Part shown: piece after piece, positions 7,250-14,544 of the stretch | Layout: every line of letters starts with the position of its first letter | Position numbering within the stretch: position 1 is the first letter of the stretch | NCBI GenBank assembly: GCA_030654835.1 | Contig: JAURWS010000029.1 | Location: 1-64,000 of the forward strand | Length of the DNA: 64,000 nt | From: Gammaproteobacteria bacterium | GTDB taxonomy: Bacteria > Pseudomonadota > Gammaproteobacteria > Pseudomonadales > Pseudohongiellaceae | Reading direction: 5' to 3' | Translations under genes and position numbers: made by a program | The notes under the pieces: model-generated | Told to the model about the DNA's origin: nothing | Seen by the model: only the letters and a program-made list of their open reading frames with translations | Databases searched by the model: none

Positions 7250-8317
7250 TCAGGCTCTCTTTGGGAGATGCGGTTTTAGGCGACTGGCCATGCCACGCAG
7301 CGCTTGCTCCGTGGTTTCCCAGTTGATGCAGGCATCCGTCACCGAGACGCCATAGCGAATCTCTTCGAGATCGGCCGGAATCGGCTGATTGCCTTCGCAC
7401 AGATTACTCTCCAGCATCATGCCGATGATCGACTTGTTGCCCGCCTCGATCTGCTGGGTGATGCTTTCCAGAACGTCCAGTTGCTTTTGATGATTCTTCT
7501 GCGAATTGCCGTGGCTGCAGTCGATCATGATGTTCTCGGGCAGCGACGCCTTGCGCAGATCTTCTTCGCAGCGCGCCACGAATTCCGCCGCATAGTTGGG
7601 TTCCTTGCCACCACGCAAGATCACGTGGCAATGCGGATTTCCCGAGGTACGGAACGCGGCCACCTTGCCTTCGTCGGTGACGCTGATGAAGGAATTTTCG
7701 GCCGACGCCGAACGTATCGCGTTGACGGCGACAGTCAGGCTGCCATCGACACTATTCTTGAAACCAACCGCAGAGGAGATACCGCTCGCCAGCTTGCGAT
7801 GCGTCGGTGACTCGGTGGTCCGCGCGCCAATCGCCGTCCATGCCACCAGATCCTGCAGATACTGCGGCGAAATCAGATCCAGCGCTTCCACCGCGATCGG
7901 CAGACCGAGGTTATTGATGTCGAGCATCAATTGCCGACCGATGCGCAGGCCGTGTTCGATGCGGTGGCTGCCGTCCAGATGCGGATCATAGATCAGCCCT
8001 TCCCAACCCACGGTGGTGCGCGGCTTTTCAAAATAGACCCGCATCAGGATCAGCAAGGTATCGCTCAGCTCGTCGGCCAGCGGCTTGAGGAGCCGCGCGT
8101 AAACCATCGCCTCTTCCACGTTGTGGATGGAACATGGTCCCACCACCACCAGCAGACGATGATCCTTGTGATCGAGCACGCCCTTCACGCTCATGTGTCC
8201 GTTCAGCACTGTCTCCAGCGCCGTTCCTGTCACCGGCATCGCGTCCTTCAATTCACGCGGGCTGGGCAGCTCTTCCTGCAGCACGATGTGCAGGTTGTCG
8301 TTCTCTCGTTTGTCCAT
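7250..8317 (-). CDS. aroG: 3-deoxy-7-phosphoheptulonate (DAHP) synthase, class I AroF/G/H type
   Basis: The first committed step of the shikimate pathway: phosphoenolpyruvate plus erythrose 4-phosphate give DAHP. The protein has 355 residues, as expected. VVVGPCSIHN (Cys62, metal ligand), MRVYFEKPRTTVGWEGLIYDP, GARTTESPTHR, IMIDCSHGNSQKNH (His ligand), GMMLESNLCEG (Glu ligand) and SVTDACINW (Asp ligand) make a full catalytic and metal set. The N-terminal extension of about 45 residues is the usual feedback-regulation region, but which aromatic amino acid inhibits it cannot be told, so the isozyme letter is provisional. It lies on the minus strand 54 bases beyond murJ. Confidence 0.93.
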   Translation of the reverse strand: MDKRENDNLHIVLQEELPSPRELKDAMPVTGTALETVLNGHMSVKGVLDHKDHRLLVVVGPCSIHNVEEAMVYARLLKPLADELSDTLLILMRVYFEKPRTTVGWEGLIYDPHLDGSHRIEHGLRIGRQLMLDINNLGLPIAVEALDLISPQYLQDLVAWTAIGARTTESPTHRKLASGISSAVGFKNSVDGSLTVAVNAIRSASAENSFISVTDEGKVAAFRTSGNPHCHVILRGGKEPNYAAEFVARCEEDLRKASLPENIMIDCSHGNSQKNHQKQLDVLESITQQIEAGNKSIIGMMLESNLCEGNQPIPADLEEIRYGVSVTDACINWETTEQALRGMASRLKPHLPKRA

Positions 8318-8371
8318 CAGTCTCGTCTCTCTACTCCGAAGTAAGTCGTATTTTCCTTATTACCATGTTCA

Positions 8372-9949
8372 CTATTCCTGTCCCTGAAAATGCCGCAGGC
8401 GCGCGCCACACACGAACAGCGTCAGCAGATAGAGTGCCAGCCCACCCACACACAATAGCGTCATCTGACCGATGCGCTCCCAGCTCCCCCACTCCAGCCA
8501 GCGCCGCCAATCGCCCGCCACCAGCCACAGGAAGAGGCCCATGACCGTATTGGCCGCCAGCATCCGCAGCAGAAACACCCACCAACCCGACTGGAAACGG
8601 AAAATATTCTGCTTGTGCAAGCCATGCAGCAACAGCCCGGCATTGAGGAATGCCGCGAGCGACGTCGCCAGTGCCAGACCGGTGTGAGCAAAATCCAGCA
8701 CAAACACCAGCAGAATGTTCATCACCATATTCGCCACCATGGCGATGATGCCAATGCGCACCGGCGTGCGCGTGTCCTGGCGCGAGTAAAAACCCGGCGC
8801 AAACACTTTGATCGCCATGAAGGCCAGCAGACCAAATGTATAGGCCTGCAGACTGCTGGTCACCTTGACCACGTCATCGACCGAAAAATTCTGCCCTTGA
8901 AACAGCGTGATGATCAGCGGTTGCGACAGCAGAATCAGCGCCAGACTGGCTGGAACGGCGATGATCAACACCATCCTGAACGCCCAGTCCAGCGTCGCCG
9001 CAAAAGCGTCAGGAGACTTGTCGGCGTGTTTGCGCGACAGGCTGGGCAGCACGACAGTGGCAATGGCGATGCCGAAAATGCCCAGTGGCAATTCCACCAG
9101 ACGATCCGAGAAGTACAGCCAGGACACGCTTCCAGACACCAGCAGTGAGGCGATGAAGGTGTCGAGTAACAGATTGATCTGACTCACCGACACGCCGAAC
9201 AGTGCAGGAATCATCAGCTTCATGATGCGCTGCACGCCTTCGTGAGGCGGCTTGAACTGCGGAATCGGCAACAGGCGCATACGGGCGAGGAATGGGAGCT
9301 GGAACACCAGCTGCACAACGCCGGCTATAAAGACCCCCCAGGCCAGCGCGATCTCCGGCTGCACCATCAAGGGACTGAGGTACAACGCCGCTGCGATCAA
9401 CGAAATATTGAGCAGCGCCGGGGTCAGCGCGGCCACCGCAAACTTGTCGTAGGTGTTCAGAATCGAACTCGCGAAAGCCGTCAGCGAGATCAGGAACAGA
9501 TAGGGAAACGTGATGCGCAGCATGTCCACGAACAGCGTGAACTTGTAAGGGTCATCGCGAAAACCCCACGCGATCGGCACGGAGATCAGCGGTGCAGCAA
9601 GCACAACGAACAGCGTTAGCGCCAACACCACAGCGCCAAGGCGACCGGCGACGCTGTTGATCAGCGTCTGCACCTCGGCCAGCGAGCGCTGGCTGCGATA
9701 CTCCGACAGCACTGGAATAAAGGCCTGGTTGAAAGCGCCTTCGGCAAACAGACGTCTCAGGAAATTGGGAATCTTGAAGGCGAGAAAGAAGGCGTCGGTG
9801 CCGTCACCGGGGCCGAACATGCGGGCCAGCACCACGTCGCGGGCGAGACCCAGCACGCGGGAGACCAGCGTCATGCCACCGGTGACGGCGCTGGAGCGCA
9901 GGAGGCCGCCACGAGGGCGGGCAGGTTTGTCTTCAGGTGTTTCGTTCAT
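8372..9949 (-). CDS. murJ: MurJ (MviN) lipid II flippase
   Basis: A polytopic inner-membrane protein of 525 residues with about 14 hydrophobic segments, of the MOP exporter superfamily. The N-terminal block SRVLGLARDVVLARMFGPG, then DAFFLAFKIPNFLRRLFAEGAFNQAF, is highly characteristic of MurJ, which moves lipid II across the membrane for peptidoglycan synthesis. In Pseudomonas murJ is transcribed away from rpsT; here the same orientation is kept but about 11 kb of other genes lie between them. The downstream gene is DAHP synthase, not ribF. A REP doublet separates the gene from dps upstream. Confidence 0.95.
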   Translation of the reverse strand: MNETPEDKPARPRGGLLRSSAVTGGMTLVSRVLGLARDVVLARMFGPGDGTDAFFLAFKIPNFLRRLFAEGAFNQAFIPVLSEYRSQRSLAEVQTLINSVAGRLGAVVLALTLFVVLAAPLISVPIAWGFRDDPYKFTLFVDMLRITFPYLFLISLTAFASSILNTYDKFAVAALTPALLNISLIAAALYLSPLMVQPEIALAWGVFIAGVVQLVFQLPFLARMRLLPIPQFKPPHEGVQRIMKLMIPALFGVSVSQINLLLDTFIASLLVSGSVSWLYFSDRLVELPLGIFGIAIATVVLPSLSRKHADKSPDAFAATLDWAFRMVLIIAVPASLALILLSQPLIITLFQGQNFSVDDVVKVTSSLQAYTFGLLAFMAIKVFAPGFYSRQDTRTPVRIGIIAMVANMVMNILLVFVLDFAHTGLALATSLAAFLNAGLLLHGLHKQNIFRFQSGWWVFLLRMLAANTVMGLFLWLVAGDWRRWLEWGSWERIGQMTLLCVGGLALYLLTLFVCGARLRHFQGQE

Positions 9950-9961
9950 AGTGAATAGACT

Positions 9962-10026
9962 GTGGGAGCGAGCCTGCTCGCGATTGAGTTGTGTGCGAAT
10001 TCAATCGCGAGCGGGCTCGCTCCCAC
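9962..10026. repeat. REP doublet (REPIN-like inverted repeat) 3
   Basis: GTGGGAGCGAGCCTGCTCGC, followed by GATTGA, at the left is answered by TCAATCGCGAGCGGGCTCGC, then TCCCAC, at the right. Compared with the second doublet, CGGGCC has become CGAGCC with compensating changes on the other arm, which argues for selection on the folded hairpin. It lies between murJ and dps. Confidence 0.85.
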
Positions 10027-10029
10027 AGG

Positions 10030-10500
10030 TTATTTGTTGGTGGCCCGCAGCATCCACGCAGTTTTCTCGTGAATACGCATACGGTCGGAGGACAGCGAAG
10101 CCGTAGACTCATCACCCGCCTCCTGTGCCAGCTTCAAAACCTTGCGGCAAGCCTTGATGACTTTCTCATGGCCGTCGGTGAGGATATCCACCATGTCACG
10201 CCCATCCGGCGTGCCCTCCACTTCCTTGATGGAGCTGAGCTTCGTGAACTCCTTGTAAGTACCAGGCGCGGGAACATCCAGAGCGCGGATGCGCTCGGCG
10301 ATGTCGTCCACCGCCACCGACATCTCGGTGTATTGCTCCATGAACATCAGGTGCAGTTCGCGAAAATGCGGGCCTGTCACGTTCCAGTGGAAATTATGAG
10401 TCTGCAGATAGAGCGTGTAGGTGTCCGCCAGCAGATGCTTTAGCCCCTCTGCGATCTTGAGACGGTCCGATTCCTTGATGCCAATGTCGATCTTGCTCAT
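10030..10500 (-). CDS. dps: Dps/ferritin-like mini-ferritin
   Basis: At 156 residues this is the typical Dps length. The four-helix core has the inter-subunit ferroxidase set: His38 in HNFHWNVTG, His50 in FRELHLMF, and Asp65 and Glu69 in [12 protein letters not shown]. Dps dodecamers oxidise and store iron with peroxide as oxidant and protect DNA. The N-terminus is short, with few lysines, so strong DNA binding is doubtful. The ATG has GGAGC upstream. It starts 17 bases after the stop of the YebC-type gene, suggesting one transcript. Two metal-storage-type proteins (this and the molybdenum-storage-like pair) therefore lie close together. Confidence 0.92.
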   Translation of the reverse strand: MSKIDIGIKESDRLKIAEGLKHLLADTYTLYLQTHNFHWNVTGPHFRELHLMFMEQYTEMSVAVDDIAERIRALDVPAPGTYKEFTKLSSIKEVEGTPDGRDMVDILTDGHEKVIKACRKVLKLAQEAGDESTASLSSDRMRIHEKTAWMLRATNK

Positions 10501-10517
10501 GGTTATTGCTCCTTAAA

Positions 10518-11222
10518 TTACTCAGCGGCCAGTCCAACATAAACCGTCTGCACGTCATCGTCACCATCGATCGCGTCGAGGAATGCCTCAACCTCTTCGC
10601 GCTCGGTTGCACCGAGACTGACAGGATTCTTCGGGCGATAACCGAGTTTGGCCGACTCCACGGTAAAGCCATAGTTAGGCAAAGCCTTGCAGACGGCATC
10701 CAGATCGGTCGGGTCGGTGAGGAACAGGGTTGCGCCCTCGTCACTTGGCTCCAGATCCTGTGCCCCCGCCTCGATGGCTGCCAGCTCGGGGTCGGCATCT
10801 GGAGTCTTCGGGCTGGCCTCGATCATCCCCAGATAATCGAAATCCCAGGACACGGAGCCAGAGTTGCCCAACTGCCCCTTGCGAAACAGCACGCGCATGC
10901 TGGAATAAGTACGGTTAGTGTTGTCCGTCAGGCACTCGACGATCACAGGCACCTGGTGAGGTGCGAAGCCTTCGTAGATCGCCTTCTCGTAATGCACCGC
11001 CTCGTCCAGCAGGCCGGCGCCCTTCTTGATGGCACGCTCCAGCGTTTCGCGGGTCATGGAGGCCTTCTTGGCCTGCTCCACCGCCAGTCGCAGACGAGGA
11101 TTTATGTCGGGGTCGGCGCCGTTGCGTGCGGCCACCATGATTTCCTTGGTCAGCTTGGTGAAAATGCGGCCCTTGGCATTCGCCGCAAGCTCTTTGTGTT
11201 TGACTTTCCACTGTGCGCCCAT
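10518..11222 (-). CDS. YebC/PmpR (TACO1) family protein
   Basis: The start at 11222 is chosen because the family begins [20 protein letters not shown]; the longer frame to 11312 adds an unrelated leader. The 234 residues contain [56 protein letters not shown] and [17 protein letters not shown], all family blocks. The family was long annotated as transcriptional regulators; YebC/TACO1 proteins are now linked to translation through difficult sequences such as proline stretches. The MGAQWK-type subgroup is a paralogue of the ruvC-linked YebC, so a strict yebC label is not used. It lies between dps (17 bases) and the mosA-like gene (120 bases). Confidence 0.88.
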   Translation of the reverse strand: MGAQWKVKHKELAANAKGRIFTKLTKEIMVAARNGADPDINPRLRLAVEQAKKASMTRETLERAIKKGAGLLDEAVHYEKAIYEGFAPHQVPVIVECLTDNTNRTYSSMRVLFRKGQLGNSGSVSWDFDYLGMIEASPKTPDADPELAAIEAGAQDLEPSDEGATLFLTDPTDLDAVCKALPNYGFTVESAKLGYRPKNPVSLGATEREEVEAFLDAIDGDDDVQTVYVGLAAE

Positions 11223-11342
11223 GGGTACTCTCGACTCGATTCCGTATAGTGTTGATACATGCTTCGTTAAGCAGCGGACGCTGATAATACGGGGAAAATC
11301 AGACGACCACAAACTGCCCCACCGGATATGCCGCCTGTAATG

Positions 11343-12167
11343 CTAGGCATGCACAATGGTCCCAACATGCTCCCCGAGCAAGGCCCGGCGAATCAGGTCG
11401 GGCTGGCGACCGTTGATCAATTGGAACTCCTTGACCAGCCGAGCGGTGCTCAGCACATCCAGCAGCGCCTCGTCGAAGGGCAGTGTCTCCAAGTTACGCT
11501 CGCGAAGTTCCGCGACGCTGATCTTGTCGAAGAACTGCGCGGCAGGATTTTTCTTCGGGTCTTCGGCGTAAAGACCGTCGACATCCTTCACCAATGTCAC
11601 AGAGCGGCATCCAAAACACTCGGCCAGAATCAGGCACCCGGCATCGGTACGATGAGGTGGGATCTTGCCGATGGCAGGCGGGTGTTCCCACAAAGAGTAA
11701 GGCGGCACGCCGTTGAAAATCACCCCTGGCACTGCGCGCATGAACAGCGGCAGCAGATGTCCGAATATCTCCGGCGGAATCGCAGTCACTCCATGCGGGG
11801 CCAGCAATGTGCCGAGAATATGGGCATTGCCCAACGCATCGGCCACCGATATCTGCGCCAGTACTCCAGTCGGCAGCCCGAGATCCAGACCAATCGAGAA
11901 CACATGACGGCTGCGCGCTCCAGCACCGACGCCGAGGATCAGTTTCTCGGTCTGCAGTATTTCGCCAAGAACATCGACGACAGGCATCACCACATGGCGA
12001 CCGGCCTCAAGAATGGAACTACCCCCAATCTTCACCACATGCACTGTCGGCAGCATGCGCATCACGGGGGTCTCTGTACTGGCCATCACGTCTTTGTCCA
12101 GCAGGCTCTCTCTGGAGAGCAATGACTGCATGTGGTGGCGGTGGTCGGTGCTGTATTTTTCGCTCAT
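11343..12167 (-). CDS. mosA: Molybdenum storage protein alpha-like subunit (amino acid kinase fold)
   Basis: A 274-residue amino-acid-kinase-fold protein. It has VVKIGGSSILEAGR near residue 45, LGVGAGARSRHVFSIGLDLG, GNAHILGTLLAPHG, NGVPPYSLWEH, then KIPPHRTDAGCLILAE, VDGLYAEDPKKN and a C-terminal LLGEHVGTIVHA. The long shared blocks (SIGLDLGLP, PPHRTDAG, GEHVGT) point to MosA of Azotobacter molybdenum storage protein rather than UMP kinase PyrH, which is shorter and lacks them. MoSto stores polyoxomolybdate clusters in an alpha3beta3 cage using ATP. The beta-like gene lies 38 bases upstream. No nitrogenase gene is in this window. The start could instead be the Met 12 codons in. Family firm; metal identity inferred. 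Confidence 0.82.
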   Translation of the reverse strand: MSEKYSTDHRHHMQSLLSRESLLDKDVMASTETPVMRMLPTVHVVKIGGSSILEAGRHVVMPVVDVLGEILQTEKLILGVGAGARSRHVFSIGLDLGLPTGVLAQISVADALGNAHILGTLLAPHGVTAIPPEIFGHLLPLFMRAVPGVIFNGVPPYSLWEHPPAIGKIPPHRTDAGCLILAECFGCRSVTLVKDVDGLYAEDPKKNPAAQFFDKISVAELRERNLETLPFDEALLDVLSTARLVKEFQLINGRQPDLIRRALLGEHVGTIVHA

Positions 12168-12205
12168 GTTGGTATCCGGGCTGATGCTGTAGGCAGGCGG
12201 CGTTG

Positions 12206-13027
12206 TCAGTCGGCCGAAATGATGGTGCCGACGTGCTCACCGTTCAGGGCGCGGGTCAGGTTGCCCTTCACGAGGCCGTTGATGATCTGAATGGAACGGC
12301 GATTGCGGGCGTTCTCCATCATGTCCAGCACGCTGTGCTCGACCACTATGTCCTGAAGGTCCAGCGCTTTCAGTTCCGCGACCGTAATCTGCGGAATGAA
12401 TTTCGCGTGGCGATCTTTCTTGGGATCGGCCGTATAGAGTCCGTCTTCGTCCTTCACATAGATCATCGAGCGCGTGCCAAAGGTCTCGCTGACCAGATAG
12501 GCGCCCGTGTCCGTGCGGTGCGGAGGAATGCGCCCCACCGCCGGATTGCGCTGCCAGAAGGTATAGGGTGGCATGCCGAAGAAAATCGCGGCGCGCCGTT
12601 CGGCGAGATACAGCGGCAATTGCGGAAACTGCGCGGGTTCAATAAACGGGATGCCCGCATCGGCAAGCAGATAGTGCAACATGCGCGCATTCTGCATGCT
12701 GACGAAGGTGCCCAGTACGCTCAACACGCCGGTGGGCATCCCCAGTTCGATGCCGACGCTGTAGGCGTGACGAGCGCGAGTACCTGCGCCGGTGCCGATG
12801 ATCATCTGGTGCTGGGGAAGGTTCTGCTTGATCTCTTCGATCAGCGGGTAGACGGCAGAGCGCCCTCGGTCGATGAAACTCTGCCCACCGATCTTGATAA
12901 CGTTGGCATTGGGCAGGATGTGCAGATTCGGCGTAGCGCCGGTCTGTGCCAGCAGTGACTTGTCGGTGAGGTTGCCAGCTACCAGTGCGGCGCCCAGTTC
13001 GGTCAGTAAAGCGTTATCGATATTCAT
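12206..13027 (-). CDS. mosB: Molybdenum storage protein beta-like subunit (amino acid kinase fold)
   Basis: The start at 13027 (MNIDNALLTELG) is preferred over the upstream Met at 13084, which adds a poor leader. The protein is 273 residues. ILPNANVIKIGGQSFIDRGR, IGTGAGTRARHAYSVGIELG, GMPPYTFWQR, RIPPHRTDTGAYL, KDEDGLYTADPKKD and NGLVKGNLTRALNGEHVGTI closely follow the MosB blocks. The phosphate-binding IKIGG and GTGAGTRARH loops are intact, so ATP binding is likely. It should pair with the alpha-like product downstream as a hetero-oligomer; having both subunits adjacent is the MoSto arrangement. A small unknown gene lies 53 bases upstream and may be part of the same transcript. Confidence 0.83.
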   Translation of the reverse strand: MNIDNALLTELGAALVAGNLTDKSLLAQTGATPNLHILPNANVIKIGGQSFIDRGRSAVYPLIEEIKQNLPQHQMIIGTGAGTRARHAYSVGIELGMPTGVLSVLGTFVSMQNARMLHYLLADAGIPFIEPAQFPQLPLYLAERRAAIFFGMPPYTFWQRNPAVGRIPPHRTDTGAYLVSETFGTRSMIYVKDEDGLYTADPKKDRHAKFIPQITVAELKALDLQDIVVEHSVLDMMENARNRRSIQIINGLVKGNLTRALNGEHVGTIISAD

Positions 13028-13080
13028 GGGCTCTGATCTTGTTCGGCTGCGGGGGAGTTGGCATTGCGTGACAGCAGGCC

Positions 13081-13395
13081 TCAACCGGCATGCGTCATCA
13101 GGTAGGCGTGCAACATCACTTCGCTCTGCTCTGACCAGACCAGAGGTTGATTCAACATCAGCAAAGCCTCGCTGGCTGGAATCTCTCTAACATCACGCGC
13201 ACCGAATTCATCCAGGTAGAAGCCGATCTCACCTTCCGTCGCCGCATCTGCCAACCGCGACTTGAGCCATGCGCGCAGCACTTCGCTGTCCTCATCGGGG
13301 CAACGCCGTGTCAGCTCCTTGAATGTCTCAAGAACCGAAGCCTCCTCTTCAAGATTGACAGCGAGTATTTCTTCTTTCATATCGGGTAATGTCAC
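13081..13395 (-). CDS. Small acidic protein of unknown function upstream of the MoSto-like pair
   Basis: The GTG at 13395 is chosen because GGAGAG lies 4 bases before it; an internal ATG at 13380 has no ribosome site. The product is 104 residues, acidic and predicted helical, with no signal peptide, membrane segment or cysteine-rich motif. It reads like a soluble adaptor: an N-terminal acidic helix (KEEILAVNLEEEASVLETF), a charged middle and a C-terminal WSEQSEVMLHAYL. I do not recognise the family. It is 53 bases upstream of the mosB-like start on the same strand, so a role in metal storage is possible by association only. Confidence 0.6.
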   Translation of the reverse strand: MTLPDMKEEILAVNLEEEASVLETFKELTRRCPDEDSEVLRAWLKSRLADAATEGEIGFYLDEFGARDVREIPASEALLMLNQPLVWSEQSEVMLHAYLMTHAG

Positions 13396-13471
13396 CTGTC
13401 TCTCCAGTTGTAGGTTTCCATTTGCGGGTCATCTTCCATCAGTCGTGTTCCTGAAACCTGTTTGTAACGAT

Positions 13472-14404
13472 TCAGCGGCGCCTTTGCAACGAGTATATGA
13501 AGACAACTCCCAGAATAACCAGGGCGCCCACATAGAAACCGAGATGCAGTTCGCGCTGCTCACCAAGAATGAGCATGGCAAGGAGGATCGCGTAGATGGG
13601 TTCCAGGTTCACCGCCAACGCACTCGCATAGGCAGAAAGCTGCCGCAACGCCTTCAGCGACAATGCGAATGGCAACAGTGTGCAACCGAACGCCAGTATC
13701 AGCAGATACACGATGTCGTCACCATCGGGAAGTGCGAACAGTTCATCCGGCGCGGGCAGTAATGCGCCGGAAGATCCTGCCAATGGCCAATAGCTCAGGA
13801 ACACGGAAACCAGCACCAGAAATCCGCCTCCGCTGATCATTTCCAATGCCGTCACACTCAACGCGTCGGCATGTGCAATCAAACGCTTGTTGAGCGCGCT
13901 GAAGAGCGCCACCAGAAACGCCGAGAGTACGCCAACACCAATCCCTGCATTCATGGTCTCCGGAGTACCACCTACGACAAGAGCAATGCCAGGCAGGACC
14001 AGCACACCAAGTGCCAGCTCACTGCGTTTGAATTGACTGCCCGTGAGAAAAGGCTCCATGACGCACAGAAAGATCGGCACCAGCGCCATACATGTTGCCG
14101 CCACCGACGCATTGGCCAGCTTCACGGCGCCATAGAAGGTCAGCCAGTGCAATGCCACCAGCACACCCACCACCATGAATCCGAGCCGATGTCGCGAAGA
14201 CATGGCCAGCACCCCGCGCCAGACTGCTGGCATCAGCATCAACGCGGCAGCGACCATGAGCATGCGCCACATCACCAGCGGCAATGCCGGCATGCTGATG
14301 AGCTTGCCGAGGATGGCAGTGAATCCCCAAAGCAGGACACAGAAATGAATCTGGAACCAGGGATTGGTAAACAAGTGCAAGCGTGAGGGAGCAGCTGTAT
14401 TCAT
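13472..14404 (-). CDS. EamA/DMT family transporter
   Basis: This 310-residue inner-membrane protein has ten predicted helices arranged as two EamA repeats. The first repeat contains HFCVLLWGFTAILGKL and GALKL-type helix ends around WLTFYGAVKLANASVAA; the second contains GIGVGVLSAFLVALFSALNK and ends LEPIYAILLAMLILGEQREL. The C-terminal motif ALAVNLEPIYAILLAMLILG is the usual last-repeat signature. Members export amino acids, nucleosides or other metabolites; the substrate cannot be inferred. It is followed 76 bases later by the small acidic gene on the same strand, and a terminator lies upstream, so it probably has its own promoter. Confidence 0.88.
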   Translation of the reverse strand: MNTAAPSRLHLFTNPWFQIHFCVLLWGFTAILGKLISMPALPLVMWRMLMVAAALMLMPAVWRGVLAMSSRHRLGFMVVGVLVALHWLTFYGAVKLANASVAATCMALVPIFLCVMEPFLTGSQFKRSELALGVLVLPGIALVVGGTPETMNAGIGVGVLSAFLVALFSALNKRLIAHADALSVTALEMISGGGFLVLVSVFLSYWPLAGSSGALLPAPDELFALPDGDDIVYLLILAFGCTLLPFALSLKALRQLSAYASALAVNLEPIYAILLAMLILGEQRELHLGFYVGALVILGVVFIYSLQRRR

Positions 14405-14442
14405 CAGAAAAGACTACCTGAACAGGCCCACAAAAACATGCC

Positions 14443-14473
14443 AGAAAAAAAAAGGGTCACCAAACGGCGACCC
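14443..14473 (-). terminator. Rho-independent terminator after the glucan synthase gene
   Basis: On the minus strand AGGGTC pairs with GACCCT around a 10-base loop, followed by ten T. It lies about 70 bases beyond the stop of the glycosyltransferase gene, which it should end. Confidence 0.8.
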
Positions 14474-14544
14474 TGAAGAACCCGGCGAACCAGGCTTAAA
14501 CCTTACCTTGCTGCAATTACACGTAAAACTTGAACCGTTGTGCA

